NCBI RefSeq assembly: GCF_027943255.1 | Contig: NC_072896.1 | Span: forward strand, 33,692,501-33,756,500 | Length of the DNA stretch: 64,000 nt | Origin: Anastrepha obliqua | Lineage: Eukaryota; Arthropoda; Insecta; Diptera; Tephritidae | Direction: 5' to 3' | In this document: piece by piece, positions 45,835 to 56,040 of the stretch | Numbering within the stretch: the first letter of the stretch is position 1 | Layout of the letters: each line of letters begins with the position of its first letter | Notes under the pieces: generated by a model | What the model was told of the DNA's origin: nothing | The model's input: only the letters and a program-made list of their open reading frames with translations | Database searches by the model: none | Position numbers and translations under genes: made by a program

Positions 45835-46139
45835 CTGGAAGTAGTGAAATATCAAATAGGGGGTTAGTAACACATACAGATGTACATTTACCTTAGTTAT
45901 TGAATGGAAAATGTGAAAAATATTAATGTATGTAGATGTTTGTATATATTTTTGTGTAGACACAATTTGCAAAAAAATTAATGGTACGTATCGGCCGCAA
46001 AAAAAACAAAAAAATATAGCAAAGCAACATTTTGAGCAGTTTTGACCACTTTGATTTTGTTTATTTCATATTAGTTATTTATATATTTTTTTTATAAAAA
46101 TAGAGTTCGTTATATAATAAAGACTATATTGATCTAACA

Positions 46140-47105
46140 ATACTTGAAATAATACTTAACCTACCACCAATAGACATTGCGGCAGAAGGTCTCTAGATCT
46201 GCCGCAAGACTTAACGCAACGGATGAATTTACCTGTAAAATATTCGGACATAGCTCAAAAGGTATGAGTTATTGGGCCAATACGGACTATATGACTCCGA
46301 AATACAATTGGGCGAAGAGATTCCGAACAACAACAGAAGAAGAGGGGTGGAAAAAGGTAAGAAGCCTGCCCCCAATACGCTTAATATATTTAGTGACAGC
46401 TCTAAAATGATTGACGGAGTAAGTGCAGGGACTTATTACGCAGAGCTGGACATCAGGCAGCCATTTCAGCTCCCCGAACATTGCAGTATTTTTCAAGCAG
46501 AAGTCTTTGCGGTAGGAAAGGCTGCAGAAATAGCACTAGCAAGGACATCGACCTACTCCAATTTAAATATATACGTTGACAGCCAAGCGGCAATAAACTC
46601 ATGTGAAATTTCATCTAAAAACGTTCTTAGGTCCAGGGAAGCCATAAAAAGACCAGCTGCAGATATACGGTTACGCATCTATTGGGTATCCGCACATGAG
46701 GGCATTGCAGAAATCGCAATTGTAGATGAGATTGCCAAAAACGCTGTTTACATAAAATTCGAACAAGAAAACGACATACTGAAACCTTGAAATACGGTAT
46801 ATAATGACATCGCTGTGGACATGAAAACATGGACAGACTAGCCACTTGCAAAACCGGGAAAATCATGTGTACACAGAGTGCAGATAAATACGTCCGATTC
46901 TTGAACACTTTCTATGTTCTTGCCCTGCATTAGCTAGAACCCGAATGAAATGCCTAGGAGCTCTACAATATGAGAGGTTAGAATGTCTCTCGGGGTTAAG
47001 CTTCAGAGTTTATTTAGATTCGCAAAAGACGCAAGCTTATTACAATAGGCTTACTATAAGGAAACGTAAGGGCCAATCTCCATCTGTTACCACTGAGGAC
47101 TAATA
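46140..47105 (+). mobile_element. I-group LINE RNase H remnant
   Basis: The open frame 46272-46790 encodes RNase H: NIFSDSSKMIDGVSAGTYY (D of F-T-D-G-S kept, G changed), HCSIFQAEVFAVGKAAEIA (catalytic E), LNIYVDSQAAIN (catalytic D) and LRIYWVSAHEGIAEIA (P-G-H changed to S-A-H). Upstream frames give LPPIDIAAEG and WANTDYMTPKYNWAKRFRTT; downstream frames give FLCSCPALARTRMKCLGALQ and a stop near 47102. A decayed 3' half; RT absent. Confidence 0.82.
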
Positions 47106-47559
47106 GGTCTATGTGATGGCTTTTAGCCAGCTAGGTCAATTTTCAAATTTTATAAAACATTTATAAAATTTCCAGGAGTTTCCATCAAAGTTCAACATTT
47201 TTAATCAGAACTAAAAAAAAATGGGTATGTAGCTTTGTAGTCCATTAAATTTAAGTAAATATAACAAACTGCAAGTATTAAGTGTTCTTGCTGAATTTTC
47301 ATTTTTTTTTTCCTAATGATGTTGCCTATTTTCTCCATATAAAAAACCAGTTTCGACGAAATACAATGCGCGACACTGTCGCAAAGAAATTAAAAAAAAA
47401 ATCAACGGGAATCTTTTGCAACTTCCAATTTGGACTATACAATTTAATAGACTATAAGGCTGCTTATCAAAATTATTTGTTTTTGTTTGTTTGTTTATCA
47501 AAATTATTTTGTTTTCTTCCAGAATCCAACTAGCGATTCCGCACCATTATGTTGCCACA

Positions 47560-48350
47560 TCCTCGTTTCCTACTTGTTTAACGGTTACTTAGAGCATGAC
47601 AATATCCCGCCTGTGTGGTTTATGAACCTTATCAGGCTATTGACATCTAACCTAGACAGCTGTTCCAGACTCTCGAACAGCGGTTTACCCAGGATTAACA
47701 TTCTGTCCTTCCATAGGGCAGGGCATTCACAGAGGAAATGGAAGATTGTTTCCTGTTTCTCCGGTTGTTTACAACTATGACAATATGTGTTGTGAGGGAT
47801 GCCCAATTTGGCGGATTGTTCTCCGATAGACCAAAACCAGTTATGACTGCCGTTAGTCTACAGGCGTCCCGTCGTTTTATGTTTACCAATGTTGACGATT
47901 GCTTAATGTTGGAGGTAGGCCATAACGTTCTGCTGAAATGCAAAATTTCGTCTGGTCCCTCCATCTACAATCTGCGATTCGGAGTTATTTAATTTTGAAT
48001 ACCGATTCTGCAAGAGCATTATTCATGGCAGATCGCCTTCTTGCCAGTTCATCCGCTTTTTCATTACCTTCGATGCTTCGATGTCCCGGGACCCAGATTA
48101 AGGTAACCTTATGGTTTTCGCTCAAGGTGGTGATGCTAGTCCTGCTTTGCTCCACCACTTTAGAGGTTGTTGTAGCTGAACCGAGTGCCTGGATTGCAGC
48201 TTGGCTATCCGAAAGAATAGCGATATTGCCCTTAAAAGAGGGAGCTGCAATTAGTAGCCTACAAGCTTCCCCAATTGCCAGTAATTCCACCTGAAAGACA
48301 CTGCAAGCATTAGGGAGAGGCACAGATTTCTCAATTTTAAGTCTTACTTT
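47560..48350 (-). mobile_element. LINE RNase H and zinc-knuckle remnant
   Basis: Minus frame 47985-48323: PLPNACSVFQVELLAIGEAC, NIAILSDSQAAIQALG, VTLIWVPGHRSIEGNEKADE LARRR. It continues in other frames with RTLWPTSNIKQSSTLVNIKR, RLTAVITGF, then LGIPHNTYCHSCKQPEKQET and FLCECPALWKDRMLILG, ending SLIRFINHTGGILSCSK. RNase H residues E, D, D and the C-x2-C...H...C knuckle are intact, so decay is limited to frameshifts. The N-terminal part is cut near 48350. Confidence 0.85.
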
Positions 48351-48390
48351 TTAATTCTGACTAAAAATTTTGAGTATTTTACCAATTTAC

Positions 48391-48712
48391 CAGCCGCGGT
48401 AGCCGAATGGGTTGATGCGTGACTACCATTCGGAATTCACAGAGAGAACGTCGGTTCGAATCTCGGTGAAAACACCGAAATTAAGAAAAACATTTTTCTA
48501 ATAGTGGTCGCCCCTCGGCAGGCAATGGCAAACCTCCGAGTGTACTTCTGCCATGAAAAAGCTCCTCATAAAAATATCTGCCATTCGGAGTCGGCTTGAA
48601 ATTGTAGGTCCCTCCATTTGTGGAACAACATCAAGACGCTTGCCACAAATAGGAGGAGGAGCTCGGCCAAACACCCAAAAAGGGTGTACGCGCCAATTAT
48701 ATATATTTATAT
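48391..48712 (+). mobile_element. tRNA-derived SINE, copy F (best full-length)
   Basis: The tRNA-like head has A box TAGCCGAATGGG (48400-48411) and B box GGTTCGAATCT (48453-48463), the RNA polymerase III internal promoter. Between them lies CCGAATGG...CCATTCGG, an 8-bp stem. The body contains CCCTCGGCAGGCAATGGCAA and GAGTGTACTTCTGCCATGAA, and a second stem ATTTGTGG...CCACAAAT. It ends GTACGCGCCAATTATATATA with an AT tail. No target duplication was found. Other copies: 6222, 31924, 33652, 43248, 44247, 49571. Confidence 0.93.
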
Positions 48713-48739
48713 ATTCATAGTTTGAAATGTGGATTAATA

Positions 48740-49510
48740 TGGCCTTTATGATTGATACATAGGTACATAATTTGGAAAATTAAAAAGTAGTGTGGCAAAA
48801 ATAGAAGCTGTGAACATCAGATCAAGGTGATTGACTTTTGCTACTACTTCAGCATTCACTCTTGCAACAGAAGTGACTGAGGAGATATTGATACTTACAG
48901 ACGAGATATTGAAGTTTACGCGAAGACCTGGACAGTTTACGACCATTATAGTAAGAAGATTCGAAGCGTAGAGGGTGCGCCGTTTCAAAACGTTTACTTT
49001 CGTACCTCAACTGCATGGTCACTGGGGACGGTGGTTCTGAAGTGGATGGTGAATAAAGAATTAGCAGAGAAAAGTCGGCCTTCGCTCGGCATCTCTGCTC
49101 CCATGTGGTAAAACAGTAGCATCGGTATTCGCATAAAACTGCGCATATTCACCTCCAGCATTAAGCCAGTGCTTCTGTATGGCTACACCATCTCGTTGCA
49201 GTCTCGATCACGAAACGACTGCAAACATATATTAATTGCTGTCTGCGGCATATCAAACGAATTGTCTGGCCGCGAACAATAACCAATGCTAATGCAATGC
49301 TGTTAAAGAGGTGCTGCGCTGGAATCCATTTCAGCAAGCCGGTCGAGGAATTGACAGACTTTGTACCACCTGGTGATAATCTACAGATGCAGAAATGAAA
49401 TATCTCAGTCTAGCATGGAACGATTTGCGATCCCTAGCAAATAACAGTCTTCGTTGGCGAAGAGGAGTGGTTGACGTCCTACTAATAGGCGTGATAGGAG
49501 CTAAATGAAT
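48740..49510 (+). mobile_element. RTE-like LINE C-terminal remnant
   Basis: Plus-strand frames: LHGHWGRWF/NCMVTGDGGSEVD near 49010, ISAPMW, SSIGIRIKLRIFTSSIKPVL LYGYT near 49120, then EVLRWNPFQQAGRGIDRLCT TW near 49310, and AEMKYLSLAWNDLRSLANNS LRWRRGVVDVLL near 49400-49490. This is the full-order tail of an RTE-type LINE, with shifts and stops. Its start is uncertain. Confidence 0.75.
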
Positions 49511-49570
49511 CTATATGGTATATATATGAAGGGTGTGTTTTTAGGAGCATGAGAACTTGAAATGATAATA

Positions 49571-49894
49571 AAAAAAAAATAAATAAATAATTGGCGCGAA
49601 CACTTCAGTTAGGTGTTTGGCCGAGCTCCTCCTCCTATTTGTGGTGTGCGTCTTGATGTTGTTCCACAAATGGAGGGACCTACAGTTTCAAGCCGACTCC
49701 GAACGGCAGATATTTTTATGAGGAGCTTTTTCATGGCAGAAATACACTCGGAGGTTTGCCATTGCCTGCCGAGGGGCGACCGCTATTAGAAAATTTTTTT
49801 TATTCATTTTGGTTTCACCGAGATTCGAACCAACGTTTTCTCTGTGAATTCCGAATGGTAATCACGCATTAACCCGTTCGGCTACGGCAGCCAC
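49571..49894 (-). mobile_element. tRNA-derived SINE, copy G with 13-bp target duplication
   Basis: Full-length, reversed, with perfect direct repeats TGAAATGATAATA at 49558-49570 and 49895-49907. An A-rich/AT tail precedes ATTGGCGCGAACACTT. Stems, B box and A box are as in copy F. The intact duplication shows insertion by target-primed retroposition and a younger age than copies A-C. Confidence 0.94.
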
Positions 49895-49949
49895 TGAAAT
49901 GATAATACAATACATAAATATTACGGAATGAGTTTTTTTGCTATAACCT

Positions 49950-50867
49950 AGTAAATTTGATGGAATTTATTGTTTGAATATATGCGGGATGCATATGTTC
50001 GCCGCGACTACGAGTTACGTAGTCTAGTCGATCACACCAATTTTTAACCGCATTTTCCAATTAATCTGAATAATATAGTACATCTAACTAAGCCCAATCA
50101 GCAAAAATGCGACACGAACGATGGTCATTTGGTTTCAATTCTTGGACGAGCTGTGATTTATAGGCACGTAGGCCAAGATCCTTACGTAAACATTTCCAAG
50201 TAGAGTAAGTAAAGTTAGACAAAATCGTCTCTGGATGGTTCGTATAGCATTTCTCCTTAACGGCTCCCCACAAAAAATAGTCCGACGGGCTTAAATCACA
50301 GCTCCGAGGCGGCTAATTGATATCGGAATTTCGGCTGATTATTCGGTTTTCAAAAACTGTAGCCAAAAGTTCGAGTGTAACTTTGGCAGTGTGACAAGTT
50401 GCTCCGTCCTGTTGAAACCAAATGTCGTCCATGTCATCCTCTTCAATTTTTGGCAACAACTCGTTGAGCATGTCACGCTAACGCTCGCCATTTAATGTAA
50501 CCGCGGCTCCTCGCTCATTTTCGAAAAAAATGGCCCGATGATGCCGCCAGACCAAAAACCGGACCAAACAGTGACTCGTTGTGGATGCATTTGCTTCTCT
50601 ACAGTAACGTGTGAATTTTCTGAGCCCCAAATCCGACAATTTTGCTTATTGACGTAGCCACCGATGTGAAAATCAGAAAAGCAGAAGAAGACTCACCACT
50701 TTGGAAATAGGTTTTCAATATTTCCCAATTTTGTTCAAGCGTATAGGGTCCCATTTCGTAAATGTCAAACCTTAAAGTAAATTAGGAACACATTTGACAT
50801 GTCATTTGTGTTACCGTTCTCAAAAAAGTAGGTGGTTCAAAAAGCAACCGCTATATGGCCCACCCTG
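49950..50867 (-). mobile_element. DD41D transposon derivative
   Basis: The right end (reversed) is CAGGGTGGGCCATATAGCGG with TA at 50868-50869. The minus strand has MGPYTLEQNWEILKTYFQSG joined to DFHIGGYVNKQNCRIWGSEN (HTH lost), then PQRVTVWSGFWSGGIIGPFF, TTFGFNRTEQ/WFQQDGATCHT in overlapping frames (Asp 2), PPRSCDLSPSDYFLWGAVKE (Asp 3) and a decayed tail to about 49985. Asp 2 to Asp 3 spacing is 41. The left TIR was not found. Confidence 0.8.
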
Positions 50868-51689
50868 TACAAGGGCAAGTTCAGAAAATTTATTTCCAAC
50901 TTTTACTTTTGTGACCTGCCACTTAGATTGCTTTTGAGCAGCCTTAATTACTTTCACCAAAGCCGAAATATGTTTTTGCTCACTTCAAATACAACAAGAA
51001 CAGGTCCATGAAATTAAATTAAACACCTCTGAACACTGAAAATGAGCAAAAAAATGGATGTGCGTACTCAATTCAAAACGCCCGCGCGGATTGTTTACAA
51101 ATCATTAAATTGCCACAAAAGGTTGGCATAGTAGGCATAAAATGGGAAGAAGTTAAGTATGATAGTAAAAAAAAACCTTTATTGATATATAATTATGCAG
51201 TTTGCGCTGAACAAGAAAACTGGGTAAGCGATCCTTCAAGTTTGGTAGCTTTATTTGCATGTATGTGTATATGTATGTATAGGCATTTTTCCTGTTGCTT
51301 ACAGCACTTTTGCTTGCTTAGACAATCCAAGCAGTGGCTAGAGAAGAGCGAAATGCCACCTTTTTGTAGCTAAGATTGGAAGAAACAGCAAATTTTTGTT
51401 TGCGGTGCTGACCTGAAATGTCTTTTCGTCAGCATAAGTAAGTAAGTAAATAAGTAAGTAAGCGAGCAAGTATCTACGTGTAGTTACAATCTCAAGTGAC
51501 CGATAATTTTCGGCATAACGAATCCTATTCACACAAACAGTAAAAAATTCGTATCTGCACTGTTCAGCGAATGAAGCCACTGAACGAATTAGTCGTGAAG
51601 AAAAATAAGGTGTGTTGAGTTCAACTCTTCAGCTGTTTGCGAAGTGTAGCCAAAGTAAGTAAGTAAGTAAATAATCTTAATCTGCTCAC

Positions 51690-51788
51690 CTTTTCGTTTG
51701 CCCGGATTTTCCGACTCCTCACTGCCGCCATCGCCCGCTTTTGACTGATGATAAAGCTCTGAGCTCTTGATGCGTTTTTTGCCACCTC
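51690..51788 (-). CDS. Linker exon of the same Ig-superfamily gene
   Basis: Minus-strand exon of 99 nt: 2 nt, 32 codons, 1 nt. It is bordered by an AG acceptor at 51790-51789 and a GTGAGC donor starting at 51689. The last base of the 63836 exon (C) plus GA at this start forms an Arg codon, so the reading frame crosses the 12-kb intron. The 32 codons encode a hydrophilic, basic and acidic segment with KKRIKSSELYHQSKAGD followed by a G/S/E-rich stretch and a KRK end. It has no Ig features and fits the extracellular stalk between the last Ig domain and the membrane anchor. GC content is clearly higher than in the surrounding intron. I found no transposon-family resemblance. It could be alternatively used, because the phase is 1 on both sides. 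Confidence 0.82.
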
Positions 51789-52315
51789 CTAAACGCGACG
51801 TCAGATGGAAGGGGGAAGAGAAGGCGAAAAAAGAAATGAAGTTGCATAAAAAATAGTGAAATAAATTGCTCGTTCGGTTGGGTAAGGAATGCTTTCAAAG
51901 CATAAATTATGCATTTTATATCGTGCATAGTTTGCTCGCACAGTGGGCTTATAGTTTAGGTAGCAATAAACATCTTATGAAATATTGTGTGCAGAACATG
52001 AAAAAAAATAAAAATAAAATAAGTAATGTACATTTTGTTGATTTTCAACAGCGAGGAGAATTTTTATTTGGTATACTTAAATTCCATACCATTTATTGTA
52101 TTCCATACTAAAAATGTAAAGGAAATACGAAAATAGACACGCACGAAGGTTATACTCCATTTCTCGTATTTTATCAAAGCATTGGACATTTACTTCTCAT
52201 CGATTCCATGTCAAGTGATCTAAGTATTTTGGACATTGCCGTCACTTTTTATAAAAACTCGTTTATTTGAAGGCTTGATTACATATAATAAGAGATTTAC
52301 TGAATAAAATAAATG

Positions 52316-53552
52316 AGAAATATTTTCAAAGTGAAATATCTTTGGTTCATTTTACCATAAAAAATACAGTTATACAATTTTTTTATACAATATAATACTT
52401 AAACAAATCTTTTGGGATAAAATACACAAATAAAAACTTTGTCTCCAAAAACTTTGAACAAAAAATTTATTTTGGAAAAAAAAATTTGAAAAAACTATTT
52501 AAAAAAGAATGTATTTTGAAAAAAAAAATTTGAAAAAAAAATTAAAAAAAAAGAATATATATATTTTGGAAAAAAAAATTTTAAATTTGAAATGTTTTTG
52601 TTAAAAATTTTTGGGGAAAAACTTTATATATGTGCGAAATTTGGAAAAAATAATTTTGAAAAAAACAATTATTTTTTTTTGTATACAATTTTTGGGGAAC
52701 AATTTTATATTCGTTTAAATTTTTTTGGTTAACATTTTTTTTTTGATATTTAAAAAAAAAATGATTTTTAACAATTTTTTTTTTGAAAAAAAAATAATAT
52801 AGAAATATGTATTTTCAAAGTGAAATATCTTCGGTTCATTTATACAATATACTTAAACATTTTTTTTGGGATAAAATACACAAATGAAAACTTTGTCTCC
52901 AAAAATTTTGAGCAAAAAATTTATTTTGGACAAAAATTTTGAAAAAAATTAGAAAAAAAAATATTTTTGTTAAAATTTTATATTTGCTCGAAATTTGGAA
53001 ACAAAATTGTGAAAAAAGAAATTCTTTTGTTGTATACAATTTTTATTGATGATTTATTTGATTTTTAACTAATTTTTTTTTTGAAAAATATTATATAGAA
53101 ATATTTTCAAAATGAAATATCTTCGGCTCATTTACATAATATTATTAAACAATTTTTTTAAGATAAAATACCCAAATAAAAACTTTGTCTTCAAAAATTT
53201 TGAGCAAAAAAATTTAAACAAAAAAAAATATTTTGAAAAAAACAATTTAAAAAGAAAAATTGGAAAAAAATTTGAAAAACAAAAACAATTTAAGAAAAGA
53301 ATAAATTTTGGAAAAAAATTTTGCAAAAAAATATTTAAAACAGAATATATGTATTTTGGAAAAAAATATTTTTGTTAAAAATTTTTGGGGAAAAATTTTA
53401 TATTTCGACGAAATTTGGAAAAAATATTATAAAATAAAAAATAAAAAGATATTTTTGTTAAAAATATTTATGGAAAAGTTTTATATATGTATGTTCGAAT
53501 TTTGGAAACAAAATTCTGAAAAAAAAAATATTTTTTTTGTATACAATTTTAT
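52316..53552. repeat. A/T-rich complex tandem repeat, at least three units
   Basis: A block starting AGAAATATTTTCAAAGTGAA, then ATATCTT(T/C)GGTTCATTT, GATAAAATACACAAAT and AAAACTTTGTCTCCAAAAA recurs at about 52316, 52801 and 53098. Each is followed by variable TTTTGGAAAAAAA-type filler. The same filler resumes at 54843-54960 beyond the mariner. Open frames in it (for example 53112-53378) are Lys/Asn/Phe low complexity and not genes. Confidence 0.82.
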
Positions 53553-53553
53553 A

Positions 53554-54840
53554 CTACTGTGGGCAAAAAGTAAGGTTAATTTGGTTGTAAAATGAAAAAT
53601 CTTTATTTATTCTTGTAAATCAATTCCATCCCCTTCAAAATAATCCCCTCTCGATGAAATACACTTATGCCAACGATTTTTCCAATCCCCGAAACATGCC
53701 AAATAGTCCATTTCCGGTATAGCCATCAGCACCTTCTTCGATTCAGCTTTTATCTCCTCAATCGACTCGAAACGCGTTCCCCGGAGTGGTCTCCTGAGTT
53801 TTGGGAATAGTCAGAAGTCACACGGAGCCAAATCAGGCGAATACGGTGGTTGCGGAGCGATATGCGTGGAGTTTTTGGCGAAATAGTCACGAAGAACGAG
53901 TGCAGTGTGAGATGGTGCACTATCGTGATGCAAAAACCAAGAGTTGTTGGCCCATAATTCTGGTCTTTTTAGACGAATTGCTTCACGTAAACGACGCATA
54001 ACGCTCAAATAATATTCCTTATTAACAGTTTGGCCAGGTGGAAGGAACTCATAGTGCACCACACCACGAAAATCGAAAAAAACTGTCATCATGAACTTTA
54101 TTTTTGAACGACTTTGACGTGCTCTTTTCGGTCTCGCCTCGCCTTTAGCACGATATTTGCTTGATTGGTCGGTTGTTTTAGGATCGTGAGCATAAATCCA
54201 AGTTTCATCTCCCGCAATGATGCATTTGAGCTTGTCCTGATAGTCTGAAAGCATTGTTTCACACACATCAACGCGACGACTTTTTTCCAAGAAATTGAGA
54301 GTTTTCGGTACCAAACGAGATTTGACTTTTCGTAGCCCCAAATGGTGTTTCAAAATGGTTTTTACAGATCCTTCTGATATTCCGATCATATCAGTAAGGT
54401 CTTTAACAATCAACCGAAGATTTTTGAGCACTAACTCCTTCACTTTATTGACGTGTTGGTCATCTGTTGACATCGATGGTCGTCCGGAGCGCTCCAAGTC
54501 ATCAACACATTCTCGACCCTCTTTGAAGTCTTTGTACCACTTACAAACATTTTTCTGCGACATGGTCGAATCACCAAATGTCTTCTGCAACATGCTAAAC
54601 GTTTCCGCAGCCGAAATTTCATTCCGAAAACAAAATTTGATGGCACTTCTCTGCTCAATCAAATCAGACATTGTAAAAATCACAAGCGTACATACATATA
54701 TTACTGATAATGACATTCACATGAAAGTTGGCCCAGATGTTATTAACAGTGCTGCTAACTCATGAAAAAAATAACTAGAGCGAAATTTTAATCCCACGAA
54801 GTTTGACAAATAAATTCACCTTACTTTTTGCTCACAATAG
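53554..54840 (-). mobile_element. Full-length mariner, nearly intact (1.29 kb)
   Basis: TA at 53552-53553 and 54841-54842 border inverted repeats CTACTGTGGGCAAAAAGTAA (left) and CTATTGTGAGCAAAAAGTAA (right, reversed), both continuing GGT(T/G)AATTT. The transposase gene on the minus strand fills the element. It interrupts the A/T tandem array, whose filler occurs on both sides. Confidence 0.95.
53640..54671 (-). pseudogene. mariner transposase (DD34D), one nonsense codon
   Basis: I take the start at MSDLIEQRSAIKFCF (54671) rather than the upstream Met, because it lies at the family's usual distance from the HTH. Order: HTH (QKNVCKWYKDFKEGRE), linker RSGRPSMSTD, second HTH (IGISEGSVKTIL), RLVPKTLN, CIIAGDETWIYAHDP (Asp 1), TVFFDFRGVVHYEFLPPGQT, WFLHHDSAPSHTALV (Asp 2), PQPPYSPDLAPCDF (Asp 3; 34 between). 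A TGA follows CDF where relatives have Trp or Phe, and the frame then continues as LFPKLRRPLRGTRFESIEEI to GDYFEGDGIDLQE and a stop near 53640. A single base change separates it from a full ORF of about 340 aa; readthrough or activity is untested. Confidence 0.92.
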
Positions 54841-55384
54841 TATGTGTTGGAAACAAAACTCTGAAAAAAAATTATTTGTTTGTACAATATATTTTGTTAT
54901 ATGTTATTTGTTAATATTTTTTGGTAAACATTTTTTTTAATATTTAAAAAAAAAAATATTTTTAACTAATTGCAAGTTTCATAATTGGATCTCCATAATT
55001 TTTGGAGTTATATTCAAATACGTAAAGCGAACCTTCGAATCTAAGGGCAGGGGATTTTCAAAATAGGTATTTTTTTTTCAAAATTTGTCTTTTTGAAAGT
55101 GTACCGAGGATATTTCACTTAAAAAACTCTTTCAGTTTTGAATCAATCTCAAAATTACTAATTTTTTTCAAACATTTTGCAGACCGATTAGAGTCAGATT
55201 ATACTCAAGCGTACAAACAAACGAATTTTTAAGAAACTGATGACAATACCTAATAAGACAACTTAGTTCATACTCTCTCTTTTGTTTTTTAATTAAAAAA
55301 GAAAATTTTGGAATAATAATAATTTCTGACTATTTTTGCACCTAACGAAGTAATTTTTATAGGAACGTTTTAAGCAGTCTTTGA

Positions 55385-56040
55385 TTGTATGGTCCTTCTT
55401 TCTCTTCCGTCGGGCAAGTGCAAATGAGCGAGATATTGAAGATTACTGGGGATTATTGCGCGACGCGACTATGAACAAAATCTCATTCCCGGTAAAGTCT
55501 CTCTCCCACAACAAATCCAATACGGAATTTGGGCTCTTTTACTTGGTAGACGTTCAAAGAACCAATGGTATTTTTACCTTGCCTAGTTCATTGCATCTCT
55601 TAAATGCAATGATGTTAGAGATGCCAGGTTTTACGCTTACGAGGACATCAACCAGTCGGGCAGCGGCACATTCCCTATTAAGAGACCGGATATTCCAGTT
55701 GCATGCTCTCAAATCATAGTCTATAGTTCGCTTGAAATGGTTGTTATCAGATTAGGGAGTTCGCTTCTTTGAGATCTTGCTTGCATTTTTATTAGGGAAG
55801 AATTTTTAACGTGGCCAAACCCAGCGCACAATGAGATATTTTGGTCTGTTTTGTTTCTTATGTTCGCTCGCTCTCAAGCGGGTGTTCGAAAGCTACCTAG
55901 AGGATGCTTGTATGAACCTCGGAAGTTGTGCTCTGCTTGAACCGTATGCAGAAGAATCGTTCTTGCCACTCTTAGGTGCATGGCGATCAGGGACTTTCCC
56001 CACTTTCCTATATATTTTTGTGCATGGAACCACCTCTTAA
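55385..56040 (-). mobile_element. RTE-like LINE 5' end with start of endonuclease
   Basis: The minus strand reads LRACNWNIRSLNRECAAARL VDVLVSVKP near 55650-55720, the first strand of an AP-endonuclease (W-N-x-R-S-L). In another frame follow KFRIGFVVGERLYRE near 55510 and FNISLICTCPTEE near 55410, two further endonuclease blocks. Sequence from 55740 to 56040 lies where the 5' part of such an element would be, but I cannot confirm it. Decayed by frameshifts. Confidence 0.65.

Larger units (their letters stand above)
45835..51689 (-). other. 5.9-kb intron with nested elements
   Basis: Intron between the linker exon and the terminal exon. It contains two RNase H LINE pieces on opposite strands, an RTE remnant, two SINE copies and a DD41D transposon derivative. 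The remaining stretches 45835-46139, 47106-47559 and 50868-51689 are AT-rich. The last carries AAGT tetranucleotide tracts near 51434-51463 and 51650-51670. Confidence 0.65.

Noticed and set aside
48393..48470. Possible tRNA gene (A and B boxes)
   Set aside because: The acceptor stem does not pair, the same head recurs in seven dispersed copies with a common body and two have target duplications; it is a SINE.
53112..53595. Lys/Asn/Phe-rich frames of 88-95 aa
   Set aside because: Direct translation of the A/T tandem array; the opposite strand is open as well.
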